Below, piece by piece: positions 1 to 6,208 of a stretch of DNA of 10,198 nucleotides. The position numbers and the translations under genes were made by a program. Within the stretch, counting starts at the first letter, position 1; every line of letters begins with the position of its first letter. The notes beneath the pieces were generated by a model that was given only the letters and a program-made list of their open reading frames with translations, ran no database searches and was not told where the DNA came from. This DNA comes from Desulfotignum sp. (GTDB lineage: Bacteria > Desulfobacterota > Desulfobacteria > Desulfobacterales > Desulfobacteraceae), in NCBI GenBank assembly GCA_021737445.1, contig JAIPDY010000106.1, forward strand, positions 1 through 10,198. Reading direction: 5' to 3'.

Positions 1-1178
1 TACTGGCACGTATTGAAGGCGCCCCTGCCGGCACCAAGGGCATCTCTTTGCTCCTGGTGCCCAAATTCCGGGTGAACCCTGACGGTTCTTTAGGGGAATT
101 CAACGATGTGATCTGCACCGGCATCGAGCACAAGATGGGGATCCACGGCAACTCCACCTGCTCTTTGTCTTTAGGATCCAAGGGCAACTGCATCGGCACC
201 CTGCTGGGAGAAGAGAACAAGGGCATGAAAGCCATGTTCCTGATGATGAATGCGGCCCGGCTCCTGGTGGGATTCCAGGGATTTGCCTGTGCCACCACCG
301 CGTATATGTATGCTTTGGACTATGCCAGAAACCGGATACAGGGAAAAGATCTCACCGAAATCATGAACCCGGATGCCAAAGGGGTTCCCATTATCCGGCA
401 CCCTGATGTCCGGCGCCAGCTCATGATGATGAAAACCTATGTGGAGGGCATGCGCTCGCTGCTCTATTTTGTGCACTTTTGCTCGGACATGGCAAAATTT
501 GCGCCTGATGACAAACAAAAGGCAAAATACCAGGGATTTGTGGAGGTGCTCACCCCCATTGCCAAGGGATATGTGACAGACCGGGCCTTTGAGGTATGCT
601 CCCAGGGCATGCAGGTGTACGGCGGATACGGGTTCATCGAAGAGTACCCCATGGCCCAGCTGCTCAGAGACTGCCGCATCACCCTGATCTACGAAGGCAC
701 CAACGGAATCCAGGCCATGGATCTTCTGGGCAGAAAACTGGGGCTGAACAAGGGCAAACCCATCATGGACCTGTTCGGGGAGATGCAGAAAACCCTTGCC
801 CAGGCCAAAGAGATTGACAGCATCCAGGGCTATGCCGTCAAAGTGGAAGAGGTGGTCAACAAACTGGCCGAGGTCGCTATCCACATGGGCCAGACAGCCA
901 TGTCAGACAAAATTCTGTCTGCATTTGCCAATGCCCACCCGTTCCAGGATGCGGCCGGTGATACGGTCATGGCATGGATGCTTTTGTGGCGTGCAGTCAT
1001 TGCGGCCCAGAAGCTTGAAAAAGCAAAGAAAAAAGACAAACCCTTTTACCAGGGCATCATCAAATCTCTGCAGTTTTATACAGAAACCATGCTGCCCGTC
1101 ACCCTGGGCCGGTTTGCTGCATTGATGAACACCAGTGCAGCAGCTGTTGAAATAGAAGATGACATGTTTCCAGGATAA
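1..1178 (+). CDS. Large acyl-CoA dehydrogenase with C-terminal extension (5' end outside window)
   Basis: This FAD enzyme makes the 2,3-double bond in an acyl-CoA thioester and passes electrons to ETF. The reading frame is open from the window edge (first full codon at 3), so the N-terminal domain is missing and 391 codons are visible; TTG at 48 is internal, not the start. Visible landmarks are an acyl-CoA dehydrogenase helix (ALDYARNRIQGKDL, about 324-365), then YGGYGFIEEYP, then RDCRITLIYEGTNGIQAMDL (669-728). The Glu of IYEGTNG (codon 693-695) is where this family carries its catalytic base. About 150 residues follow, matching the acetyl-CoA-dehydrogenase-like C-terminal extension of the roughly 600-residue subgroup that includes DmdC (3-methylmercaptopropionyl-CoA dehydrogenase) and many general fatty-acyl enzymes. 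The substrate cannot be told from sequence alone. A strong terminator follows, so it is not cotranscribed with the genes downstream. Confidence 0.93.
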   Translation, partial: LARIEGAPAGTKGISLLLVPKFRVNPDGSLGEFNDVICTGIEHKMGIHGNSTCSLSLGSKGNCIGTLLGEENKGMKAMFLMMNAARLLVGFQGFACATTAYMYALDYARNRIQGKDLTEIMNPDAKGVPIIRHPDVRRQLMMMKTYVEGMRSLLYFVHFCSDMAKFAPDDKQKAKYQGFVEVLTPIAKGYVTDRAFEVCSQGMQVYGGYGFIEEYPMAQLLRDCRITLIYEGTNGIQAMDLLGRKLGLNKGKPIMDLFGEMQKTLAQAKEIDSIQGYAVKVEEVVNKLAEVAIHMGQTAMSDKILSAFANAHPFQDAAGDTVMAWMLLWRAVIAAQKLEKAKKKDKPFYQGIIKSLQFYTETMLPVTLGRFAALMNTSAAAVEIEDDMFPG

Positions 1179-1216
1179 TTTTCTTCTGCATCACATGGGG
1201 GTCAGCATCTTTTGTG

Positions 1217-1259
1217 AACCAGGGGCGGCAAAAATAATCTGCCGCCCCTGGTTTTTTTT
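1217..1259 (+). terminator. Strong intrinsic terminator after acyl-CoA dehydrogenase
   Basis: The arms 1217-1230 (AACCAGGGGCGGCA) and 1240-1253 (TGCCGCCCCTGGTT) are perfect 14-bp complements around a 9-nt loop (1231-1239). The right arm runs into eight consecutive T residues (1252-1259). This is a textbook Rho-independent terminator that ends the upstream transcript and isolates the regulator gene. Confidence 0.95.
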
Positions 1260-1333
1260 CATGAATCCCAAAAAAGAACATGATATGATTCCCATGAACA
1301 TGAAAAAAATACATACTCATAAGGAATCCGGTT

Positions 1334-2797
1334 ATGGCAATACCCCAGTCAAAATCAGGCCTGCTGGACATGAACCATATCAATTTTTTTTCAGTACTGG
1401 ACCATCTGGATGACGGGGTGATCATTGCAGACATGAACGGCTTCATCCATTTTTATAACCAGGCCCAGTCCAGAATCGACGGCATTTTAACAAAAAAAGC
1501 CATGGGCCTTAAGGTAACCGATATTTATGAGCTGGACAACCGCACCAGCATGATCATGCAATGCGCGCTCCACCAGCGCGCCATCAAAAACAAAATTTTT
1601 TTTTACAAAACCATCTCCGGAAAAGTGGCCAACACCATCACCTCTGTCTATCCATTGTTTAACAAAAACACCATCAACGGAGTTATCTGCTTTGTCAAGG
1701 ATTATGAACAGCTGCGCAGATCCATGCCGGTGACCGCCCCGCCTGAATGCCTTTCTGGACTGGGAAACGGTACAAGGTTCACCTTTGATGACCTCATCGG
1801 TACCAGCACCGACTTTGTCCGGGTCAAGGAAACCGCAAAAAAGGCCTCTGCTTCGCCTTCCCCCATCATGATCCAGGGGGAAACCGGAACAGGCAAGGAG
1901 CTTTTTGCCCAGGCCATCCACAATTTCAGCCCCAGGCACCGTGAAAAATATGTGGCTGTAAATTGTGCCGCCATTCCCCATGACCTGATGGAAGGCATGC
2001 TGTTTGGGACCACAAAAGGAGCATTCACCGGTGCCCTGGACAAGCCCGGGTTGTTTGAAACCGCACACAAAGGCACCCTGTTTTTAGATGAGCTGCTGGC
2101 CATGCCTGTGGCAGTGCAGGCAAAACTGCTGCGGGCGATCCAGGAAAAACAGGTGCGCCGGCTGGGATCGGTTAAAGAGATTGATGTGGATGTAAAAATC
2201 ATCAGCTCCGTGAGCCAGGATCCCCGGATGGCCATACAGGAAAACCGCCTGCGCACGGATCTGTATTACCGGCTGGGGGTGGTCATGGTCAAACTGCCGC
2301 CCCTGCGGGACCGGCTGGACAGCTTAGAGGAGCTGGTCTCCCATTTCATCACAAAATTTAATCTGCGCCTGGGAACACATATACAAAAAATTTCTTCTGA
2401 GGTGCACGAATTGTTCCGGGTCTATCAATGGCCGGGCAATATCCGGGAACTGGAGCATCTTATTGAAGGTGCCATGAACATGGCAGGACAGGAAAAAACT
2501 CTGGGGATTGACCAGTTTACCCCTGGACTGGATGCCCTGGAGCAAAATGATGCAGCAGCAGAACCCACAGGCAATGACATGAAATCTGCCCCGGCCGGTG
2601 CACAGGACTTTCCCAGACCCCTTGCAGACATCCAGGCAGACCAGGAAAGAGCTGCCGTGGATAAAGCTCTTGCCGCCAGCCTGGGCAATGTGACCCGGGC
2701 TGCCGAAACCCTGGGGATTTCCAGGCAGCTGCTGCATTATAAAATCAAAAAATACCGGTTATGCCGGGCCGATTACATGCCCAGGTCATACAATTAG
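1334..2797 (+). CDS. Sigma-54-dependent transcriptional activator, PAS-AAA+-Fis (RocR type)
   Basis: This 487-residue enhancer-binding protein should activate RNA polymerase-sigma-54 by ATP hydrolysis. Residues about 15-125 form a PAS-like sensor. The AAA+ domain (about 150-380) has Walker A GETGTGKE (182-189), the sigma-54 contact loop GAFTGA (229-234) in the form LFGTTKGAFTGA, Walker B GTLFLDE (247-253), the arginine-finger region LRTDLYYRL (306-314) and sensor II WPGNIRELEHLIEGAM (366-381). The LFGTxKGAFTGA and ELEHLIEGAMN variants resemble RocR-type activators. A Fis-type helix-turn-helix lies at about 441-475 (GNVTRAAETLGISRQLLHYK). There is no response-regulator receiver domain, so a small-molecule signal on the PAS domain is likelier than phosphorylation. 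ATG 1334 is preferred because AAGGA lies at 1321-1325; ATG 1370 lacks such a site. Its position next to a -24/-12 promoter strongly suggests that it controls the methyltransferase operon downstream. Confidence 0.95.
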   Translation: MAIPQSKSGLLDMNHINFFSVLDHLDDGVIIADMNGFIHFYNQAQSRIDGILTKKAMGLKVTDIYELDNRTSMIMQCALHQRAIKNKIFFYKTISGKVANTITSVYPLFNKNTINGVICFVKDYEQLRRSMPVTAPPECLSGLGNGTRFTFDDLIGTSTDFVRVKETAKKASASPSPIMIQGETGTGKELFAQAIHNFSPRHREKYVAVNCAAIPHDLMEGMLFGTTKGAFTGALDKPGLFETAHKGTLFLDELLAMPVAVQAKLLRAIQEKQVRRLGSVKEIDVDVKIISSVSQDPRMAIQENRLRTDLYYRLGVVMVKLPPLRDRLDSLEELVSHFITKFNLRLGTHIQKISSEVHELFRVYQWPGNIRELEHLIEGAMNMAGQEKTLGIDQFTPGLDALEQNDAAAEPTGNDMKSAPAGAQDFPRPLADIQADQERAAVDKALAASLGNVTRAAETLGISRQLLHYKIKKYRLCRADYMPRSYN

Positions 2798-2798
2798 A

Positions 2799-2816
2799 TT
2801 TTTTCACCTGAAAAAA
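2799..2816. promoter_or_regulatory. Candidate activator site, inverted octamer TTTTTTCA-CC-TGAAAAAA
   Basis: Two 8-nt arms, TTTTTTCA (2799-2806) and TGAAAAAA (2809-2816), are perfect inverted repeats separated by CC. The same arms recur in the larger dyad at 2833-2864. The centre is about 185 nt upstream of the predicted start of the methyltransferase transcript, within the usual range for sigma-54 enhancer sites. The T-run that follows (2818-2826) could instead make this a weak, GC-poor terminator for the regulator. The low complexity makes this a modest call. Confidence 0.4.
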
Positions 2817-2832
2817 ATTTTTTTTTCTGCCA

Positions 2833-2864
2833 GACAAAAGTGAAAAAATTTTTTCATCTTTGTC
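2833..2864. promoter_or_regulatory. 32-bp near-perfect inverted repeat, probable enhancer (UAS) for the sigma-54 activator
   Basis: The left arm 2833-2848 (GACAAAAGTGAAAAAA) and right arm 2849-2864 (TTTTTTCATCTTTGTC) pair at 14 of 16 positions with no loop. The core TGAAAAAATTTTTTCA is a perfect 16-bp palindrome. The absence of a loop fits a dimer-binding DNA site better than an RNA hairpin. The centre lies about 144 nt upstream of the predicted transcription start, typical for a Fis-type activator, and the activator gene ends just upstream. Which protein binds is inferred. Confidence 0.6.
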
Positions 2865-2913
2865 GTGTCTTTTTGGTATGTATCTGGTGAATTTTTCGAA
2901 ATACAGCTTGTTA

Positions 2914-2926
2914 TATCAAGTAGTTA
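2914..2926 (+). promoter_or_regulatory. IHF consensus site between UAS and -24/-12 promoter
   Basis: TATCAAGTAGTTA matches the IHF consensus WATCARNNNNTTR at every defined position. Its centre is at about -73 relative to the predicted start, between the putative enhancer and the sigma-54 promoter. IHF commonly bends DNA there to bring the activator to the polymerase. The consensus is degenerate, so placement is the stronger argument. Confidence 0.55.
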
Positions 2927-2966
2927 ACACCCAAATCAGCGAATATCTTTTGCACACAACATTTAC

Positions 2967-2982
2967 TGGCACATATTCTGCA
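2967..2982 (+). promoter_or_regulatory. Sigma-54 (-24/-12) promoter of the methyltransferase operon
   Basis: TGGCACATATTCTGCA fits the consensus TGGCAC-N5-TTGCA with one mismatch (C for the first T of the -12 element). The invariant GG (2968-2969) and GC (2980-2981) are separated by exactly 10 nt. Transcription would start near 2993, leaving a leader of about 63 nt before the ATG at 3056. A sigma-54 activator gene lies immediately upstream. Confidence 0.8.
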
Positions 2983-3023
2983 AACAATTTATGGATTATA
3001 CATAACCGCCAACCATAAAAAAA

Positions 3024-3048
3024 GGCCCTTTAAGGGTCTTCAAGGGAG
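3024..3048 (+). promoter_or_regulatory. Leader element: small hairpin next to the Shine-Dalgarno of the first methyltransferase gene
   Basis: GGCCC (3024-3028) and GGGTC (3034-3038) can form a 5-bp stem with one G-U pair and loop TTTAA. The segment CCCTT (3026-3030) is also complementary to AAGGG inside the Shine-Dalgarno AAGGGAG (3042-3048). The two pairings exclude each other, so the leader could modulate translation. The stems are short and the effect is unproven. Confidence 0.25.
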
Positions 3049-3055
3049 AAAACCT

Positions 3056-4477
3056 ATGTATGACCGCATGCAAAAACTGAGTCGGCAGGATATGGAAAAA
3101 ATCCATGATGCTGCCATGGATATTCTCAAAAATACGGGTGTGGCCTTTAACGACACAGAAGCGCTTGAGATTTTCAAGGACAATGGATTCAAAGTGGAAG
3201 GCTCCACCGTGTTTTTTGAGGAATCCGCCATCCAGAAGGCTTTGGAAACCACCCCCAAAAGGTTCACCGTCCATGCCAGAAATCCCCAAAAAAATGTGGA
3301 TGTGGGAGAAGATGACTTTGTGTTTGTGCCGGGCTATGGCGCCCCTTTTGTCATGGATGCCAAAGGCATTGAGCGCCAGGCCACCATGGAGGATTATGAC
3401 AACTTCTGCAAACTGATCCAGACCTCTCCGTATATCGACATGAACGGCTGGATGATGGTGGAACCCGCAGACATGCCCCACCAGACGGTTCACCTTGATT
3501 TAAACCTGTCCAACATGCTGTTGTGCGACAAACCCTTCATGGGCAGTCCGGTCTCCAGGCAGGCAGCGCTGGAAGGGGTTGAAATGGCCGGCATTCTCTG
3601 GGGCGGCAAGCAGAACATCATGGACAAGACCGTGTCGGTCTCTTTGATCAACTCCCTTTCCCCTTTGCAGTTTTCCGATGAAATGCTCGGATCCCTTATT
3701 ACACTTGCCCGGCACAACCAGGCCTGTATTGTTGCTTCTTTGATCATGGCAGGCGGGTCCGGTCCTGTGACCCTGGGAGGGGTTATGGCCCTGCAGAATG
3801 CGGAGATCCTGGCCGGGATCACCCTTACCCAGCTGGTCCGGGCCGGGGCGCCTGTGGTATACGGCTCCACATCCTCTGCCATGGACATGAAAACAGGCGC
3901 CCTGTCCATCGGCGCACCGGAACTGTCCAAAAACATCCACCTGGTGGGCCAGATGGCCCGGTTCTACAACCTGCCCTCCCGGGCCGGCGGCGGGCTTACC
4001 GATGCACTGTGCACTGATGCCCAGGCTGGTGTGGAATCTGCTGTGGCCCTCACCACGGCTGCTCGCGCAGGCATCAACTTCATCCTTCATTCCTGTGGTA
4101 TCCTGGGATCCTATATTGCCATGAGTTTTGAAAAATTTCTGGTGGACGAAGAACTGTGTGGTATGATAAGAAACATGTTCAAGCCGGTTTCTCTGACAGA
4201 TGATGCCCTTGGCCTGGATATGATCAAACAGGTGGGCATCGGGGGCCAGTACCTGACCCACCCAAAGACATTCCAGCTCTGCCGGACCGAGTTTTATATG
4301 CCGTCTCTCATGAGCCGGAAAAACAAGGATGCCTGGGCAAAAGCAGGCAGACAACATATCTATCAGGTGGCGGAAGACAAAGTGGCCCAGCGCCTGGCTG
4401 CCTATGAAAAACCGGAGATCAACCCGGATATTGAAAAAGAACTGACTGATTACGTTGAAAAACGCAAAACCAAATAA
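3056..4477 (+). CDS. MttB-superfamily methylamine/betaine:corrinoid methyltransferase, no pyrrolysine
   Basis: This 473-residue cytoplasmic protein belongs to the trimethylamine methyltransferase (MttB) superfamily. Such enzymes move a methyl group from a quaternary or tertiary amine to Co(I) of a partner corrinoid protein. Family features seen are the N-terminal IHDAAMDILKNTGVAF segment (16-31), MDMKTGALSIGAPE (286-299), the glycine-rich GGGLTDA (321-327) followed by DAQAG, and FILHSCGILG through SFEKFLVDEE (342-366). True trimethylamine MttB reads an in-frame TAG as pyrrolysine. Here no in-frame TAG exists and the ORF ends at TAA, so it falls with non-Pyl members such as MtgB (glycine betaine), MtpB (proline betaine) and MtcB (carnitine). 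The substrate is not readable from the sequence. The Shine-Dalgarno AAGGGAG at 3042-3048 supports the start. It is first in an operon with its corrinoid protein 11 nt downstream. Confidence 0.93.
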   Translation: MYDRMQKLSRQDMEKIHDAAMDILKNTGVAFNDTEALEIFKDNGFKVEGSTVFFEESAIQKALETTPKRFTVHARNPQKNVDVGEDDFVFVPGYGAPFVMDAKGIERQATMEDYDNFCKLIQTSPYIDMNGWMMVEPADMPHQTVHLDLNLSNMLLCDKPFMGSPVSRQAALEGVEMAGILWGGKQNIMDKTVSVSLINSLSPLQFSDEMLGSLITLARHNQACIVASLIMAGGSGPVTLGGVMALQNAEILAGITLTQLVRAGAPVVYGSTSSAMDMKTGALSIGAPELSKNIHLVGQMARFYNLPSRAGGGLTDALCTDAQAGVESAVALTTAARAGINFILHSCGILGSYIAMSFEKFLVDEELCGMIRNMFKPVSLTDDALGLDMIKQVGIGGQYLTHPKTFQLCRTEFYMPSLMSRKNKDAWAKAGRQHIYQVAEDKVAQRLAAYEKPEINPDIEKELTDYVEKRKTK

Positions 4478-4488
4478 AGGAGAAAAAA

Positions 4489-5121
4489 ATGACTGACTTT
4501 AACGCCATGACAGAAGCACTTGTAGCCTGTGATGAAGCCAAACTCACAAGCCTTGTCAATGATGCCCTGGCCCAGAATGCATCTCCCAACGACATCCTCA
4601 ACAAAGGATTGATCGCCGGCATGGACATTGTGGGAGAAAAAATGGAAAATGGTGACATGTTCATCCCTGAAGTGCTGATGGCGGCCCATGCCATGGCAAA
4701 TTGTGTTACCATTCTCAAGCCTTTGCTCGCAGAAGGGGAAGGAAAAGCTGCCGCATCCGTACTCATCGGCACGGTCAAAGGGGATCTTCATGACATCGGC
4801 AAAAACCTGGTGGCCATGATGATGGAAAGTGCCGGCATGGAGATACACAATATCGGTGTTGATATTGCGCCTGAAGATTTTGTGGCCAAGGCAAAGGAGA
4901 CAAATGCCCAGATTGTATGCCTGTCAGCGCTTTTGACCACCACCATGCCCATGATGAAACAAACCATAGATGCCATTGTAGAAGCGGGGTTGCGTGACCA
5001 GGTAAAAATCCTTGTGGGCGGAGCACCTGTGACCCAGTCCTTTGCCGATGAGATCGGTGCTGACGGGTTTGCAGCAGATGCAGGGTCAGCTGCCAAACTG
5101 GCCAAAAGCCTTGTAGCATAA
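4489..5121 (+). CDS. Methyltransferase-associated corrinoid (B12-binding) protein
   Basis: This 210-residue cytoplasmic methyl carrier is of the MtgC/MttC/MtbC type. The N-terminal helical cap domain (about 5-85) contains GLIAGMDIVGEKMENGDMF and PEVLMAAHAM. The Rossmann-like cobalamin domain (about 88-210) has the DxHxxG motif as D99-L-H101-D-I-G104; the His is the lower axial cobalt ligand in this family. SALLTTTM (146-153) and VGGAPV (166-171) are further B12-fold signatures. The cofactor would cycle between Co(I) and methyl-Co(III), charged by the preceding enzyme and discharged by the next one. The Shine-Dalgarno AAGGAG (4477-4482) overlaps the previous stop codon and fixes the start. Occasional oxidation to Co(II) would require a reductive activator of the RamA type, which is not in this window. 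Confidence 0.96.
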   Translation: MTDFNAMTEALVACDEAKLTSLVNDALAQNASPNDILNKGLIAGMDIVGEKMENGDMFIPEVLMAAHAMANCVTILKPLLAEGEGKAAASVLIGTVKGDLHDIGKNLVAMMMESAGMEIHNIGVDIAPEDFVAKAKETNAQIVCLSALLTTTMPMMKQTIDAIVEAGLRDQVKILVGGAPVTQSFADEIGADGFAADAGSAAKLAKSLVA

Positions 5122-5145
5122 AGGCAGACAGATAAGGAGAAACCC

Positions 5146-5946
5146 ATGTTTGAAGTAATCGGAGAACGTATCAACACCTCCAGAAAACTGGTCCAGGCTG
5201 CTGTGGCGGAACGGAATGCCGACTATATCATTGACGATGTCAAAAAACAGCAGCAGTCAGGTGCCGCTTTTATCGACGTGAATGCCGGGGCCCGCATCGG
5301 CCATGAAGAGGCAGACATGAAATGGCTCCTGGAGATCATCCAGCCCATTGCCACCGTGCCCTTAGCGTTGGACAGCCCGGATCCTGCCATCCTGGAAATG
5401 GCCTTTGCCATGGTGGAAAAGACCCCCATGATCAACTCCATCAGCCTGGAAAAAGAGCGGTTTGACAACATGATTCCGTTCCTGAAAGACAAGGACTGCA
5501 AGGTGATTGCCCTGTGCATGGATGACGGCGGCATGCCCACTGCATCTGATGACATTGTGGGCCGGGCCGATTCCCTGGTGGCGGAACTCAACAAGATCGG
5601 CATCCCCACAGCCAATATCTATGTGGATCCCTTGGTGCAGCCCATCTCCACCGACTCCACCAAAGGGGTGATGGTTCTGGATGCGGTGCGGGCCATCAAA
5701 GCCAAATATCCGGAGGTGCACATCACCGGCGGACTGTCCAATATCTCCTACGGCCTGCCCCAGCGCCACATCATCAACCGGACCTTTGTCACCCTGATGA
5801 TGGCTGCAGGCATGGATTCCGCCATTATCGATCCTTTGGACAAAAAAATCATGGCCACCATCAAAACAGCAGACATGCTCCTGGGCCATGACAACTACTG
5901 CATGAATTACCTTAAAGGGGTCAGAGCCGGTATGATTGAAAGTTAG
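5146..5946 (+). CDS. Methyl-corrinoid:tetrahydrofolate methyltransferase (MtgA/AcsE-type, pterin-binding)
   Basis: This 266-residue TIM-barrel enzyme probably transfers the methyl group from the corrinoid protein to tetrahydrofolate, giving methyl-THF for the Wood-Ljungdahl methyl branch. Pterin-binding family motifs run through the protein: IGERIN (5-10), DVNAG (44-48), LDSPDP (75-80), NSIS (97-100), DPLVQPIS (161-168) and GGLSNISYGLPQR (195-207). N199 lies in the GGLSN motif whose Asn assists pterin protonation in the AcsE methyltransferase. The length matches MtgA and AcsE, and no other MetH domains are attached. The start is supported by AAGGAG at 5134-5139. It is the last gene of the operon, 24 nt after the corrinoid gene. 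The stop is TAG; read-through would add only 10 residues before TAA, so it is an ordinary stop. Confidence 0.94.
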   Translation: MFEVIGERINTSRKLVQAAVAERNADYIIDDVKKQQQSGAAFIDVNAGARIGHEEADMKWLLEIIQPIATVPLALDSPDPAILEMAFAMVEKTPMINSISLEKERFDNMIPFLKDKDCKVIALCMDDGGMPTASDDIVGRADSLVAELNKIGIPTANIYVDPLVQPISTDSTKGVMVLDAVRAIKAKYPEVHITGGLSNISYGLPQRHIINRTFVTLMMAAGMDSAIIDPLDKKIMATIKTADMLLGHDNYCMNYLKGVRAGMIES

Positions 5947-5991
5947 TCTGACCTGACACTCCCGGTAATCATGAAATAATCCACCAGACAC

Positions 5992-6044
5992 CCTGCCCGT
6001 CAAGAACACAGAAAGCGGTTTTTTCTATGTCCATGGCGGGCAGG
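5992..6044. other. Hairpin after the methyltransferase operon, possible terminator without T-tract
   Basis: The arms CCTGCCCG (5992-5999) and CGGGCAGG (6037-6044) are perfect 8-bp complements. A weaker inner pairing, ACACAGAAA (6006-6014) with TTTCTATGT (6022-6030), could extend the structure. No U-tract follows; the run of T lies inside the loop. It may cap or end the operon transcript or be processed. Apart from this, the 5947-6125 stretch shows nothing recognisable except the short dyad at 6093-6110. Confidence 0.4.
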
Positions 6045-6092
6045 TTCACACCTCGTCCCCCCTCTTAATTTAGCACAACCGCACCATTTTCA

Positions 6093-6110
6093 TATCATTC
6101 ACACGTGATA
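6093..6110. promoter_or_regulatory. Possible operator dyad upstream of the efflux promoter
   Basis: TATCA (6093-6097) and TGATA (6106-6110) form an inverted repeat with an 8-nt spacer, ending 16 nt before the -35 element. Such a dyad could be a repressor or activator site for the efflux operon. The half-sites are short, and no regulator gene for it is visible in the window. Confidence 0.2.
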
Positions 6111-6125
6111 AATACAGTACTCCGC

Positions 6126-6153
6126 TTGACCCTTGCCGATAAATCCCTATAAT
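6126..6153 (+). promoter_or_regulatory. Sigma-70 promoter of the RND efflux operon
   Basis: TTGACC (6126-6131) and TATAAT (6148-6153) are separated by 16 nt. The -10 box is a perfect consensus and the -35 box differs at one base. The predicted start near 6160 leaves a leader of about 50 nt to the ATG at 6209. It is the only near-consensus sigma-70 promoter I noticed, which suggests substantial basal expression of the efflux genes unless repressed. Confidence 0.75.
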
Positions 6154-6208
6154 TAAAGGATACAAAAACGGTAATTCCCGCTGCAGTCCCCAAAAAAGGA
6201 GCGATGCA

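Noticed and set aside
171..884. Long minus-strand open frames, such as this one and those at 1487-2068, 3500-4357, 5362-6009 and 9103-9894
   Set aside because: They lie wholly or largely antisense to well-supported genes, show no family motifs, have His/Gly-rich shadow composition, and lack plausible ribosome binding contexts.
1284..1289. TATGAT as a -10 box for the activator gene
   Set aside because: No acceptable -35 hexamer lies at the right spacing (1261-1266 reads ATGAAT), so I could not support a promoter call there.
2799..2826. Intrinsic terminator for the activator gene
   Set aside because: The stem is almost entirely A-T with a very short loop, so it would be weak even with the T-run; I prefer a protein-binding site but cannot exclude termination.
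2798..3055. Cobalamin riboswitch upstream of the corrinoid operon
   Set aside because: No B12-box-like sequence or suitable multi-stem structure was found; the region is AT-rich and better explained by sigma-54 control elements.
3056..4477. Pyrrolysine-containing trimethylamine methyltransferase
   Set aside because: No in-frame TAG interrupts or extends the gene; it is full length (473 codons) and ends at TAA, so it belongs to the non-Pyl group.
5944..5946. TAG stop of the MtgA-type gene as a read-through amber codon
   Set aside because: The protein already has the complete family length and read-through would add only 10 residues before TAA. No pyrrolysine genes are seen.
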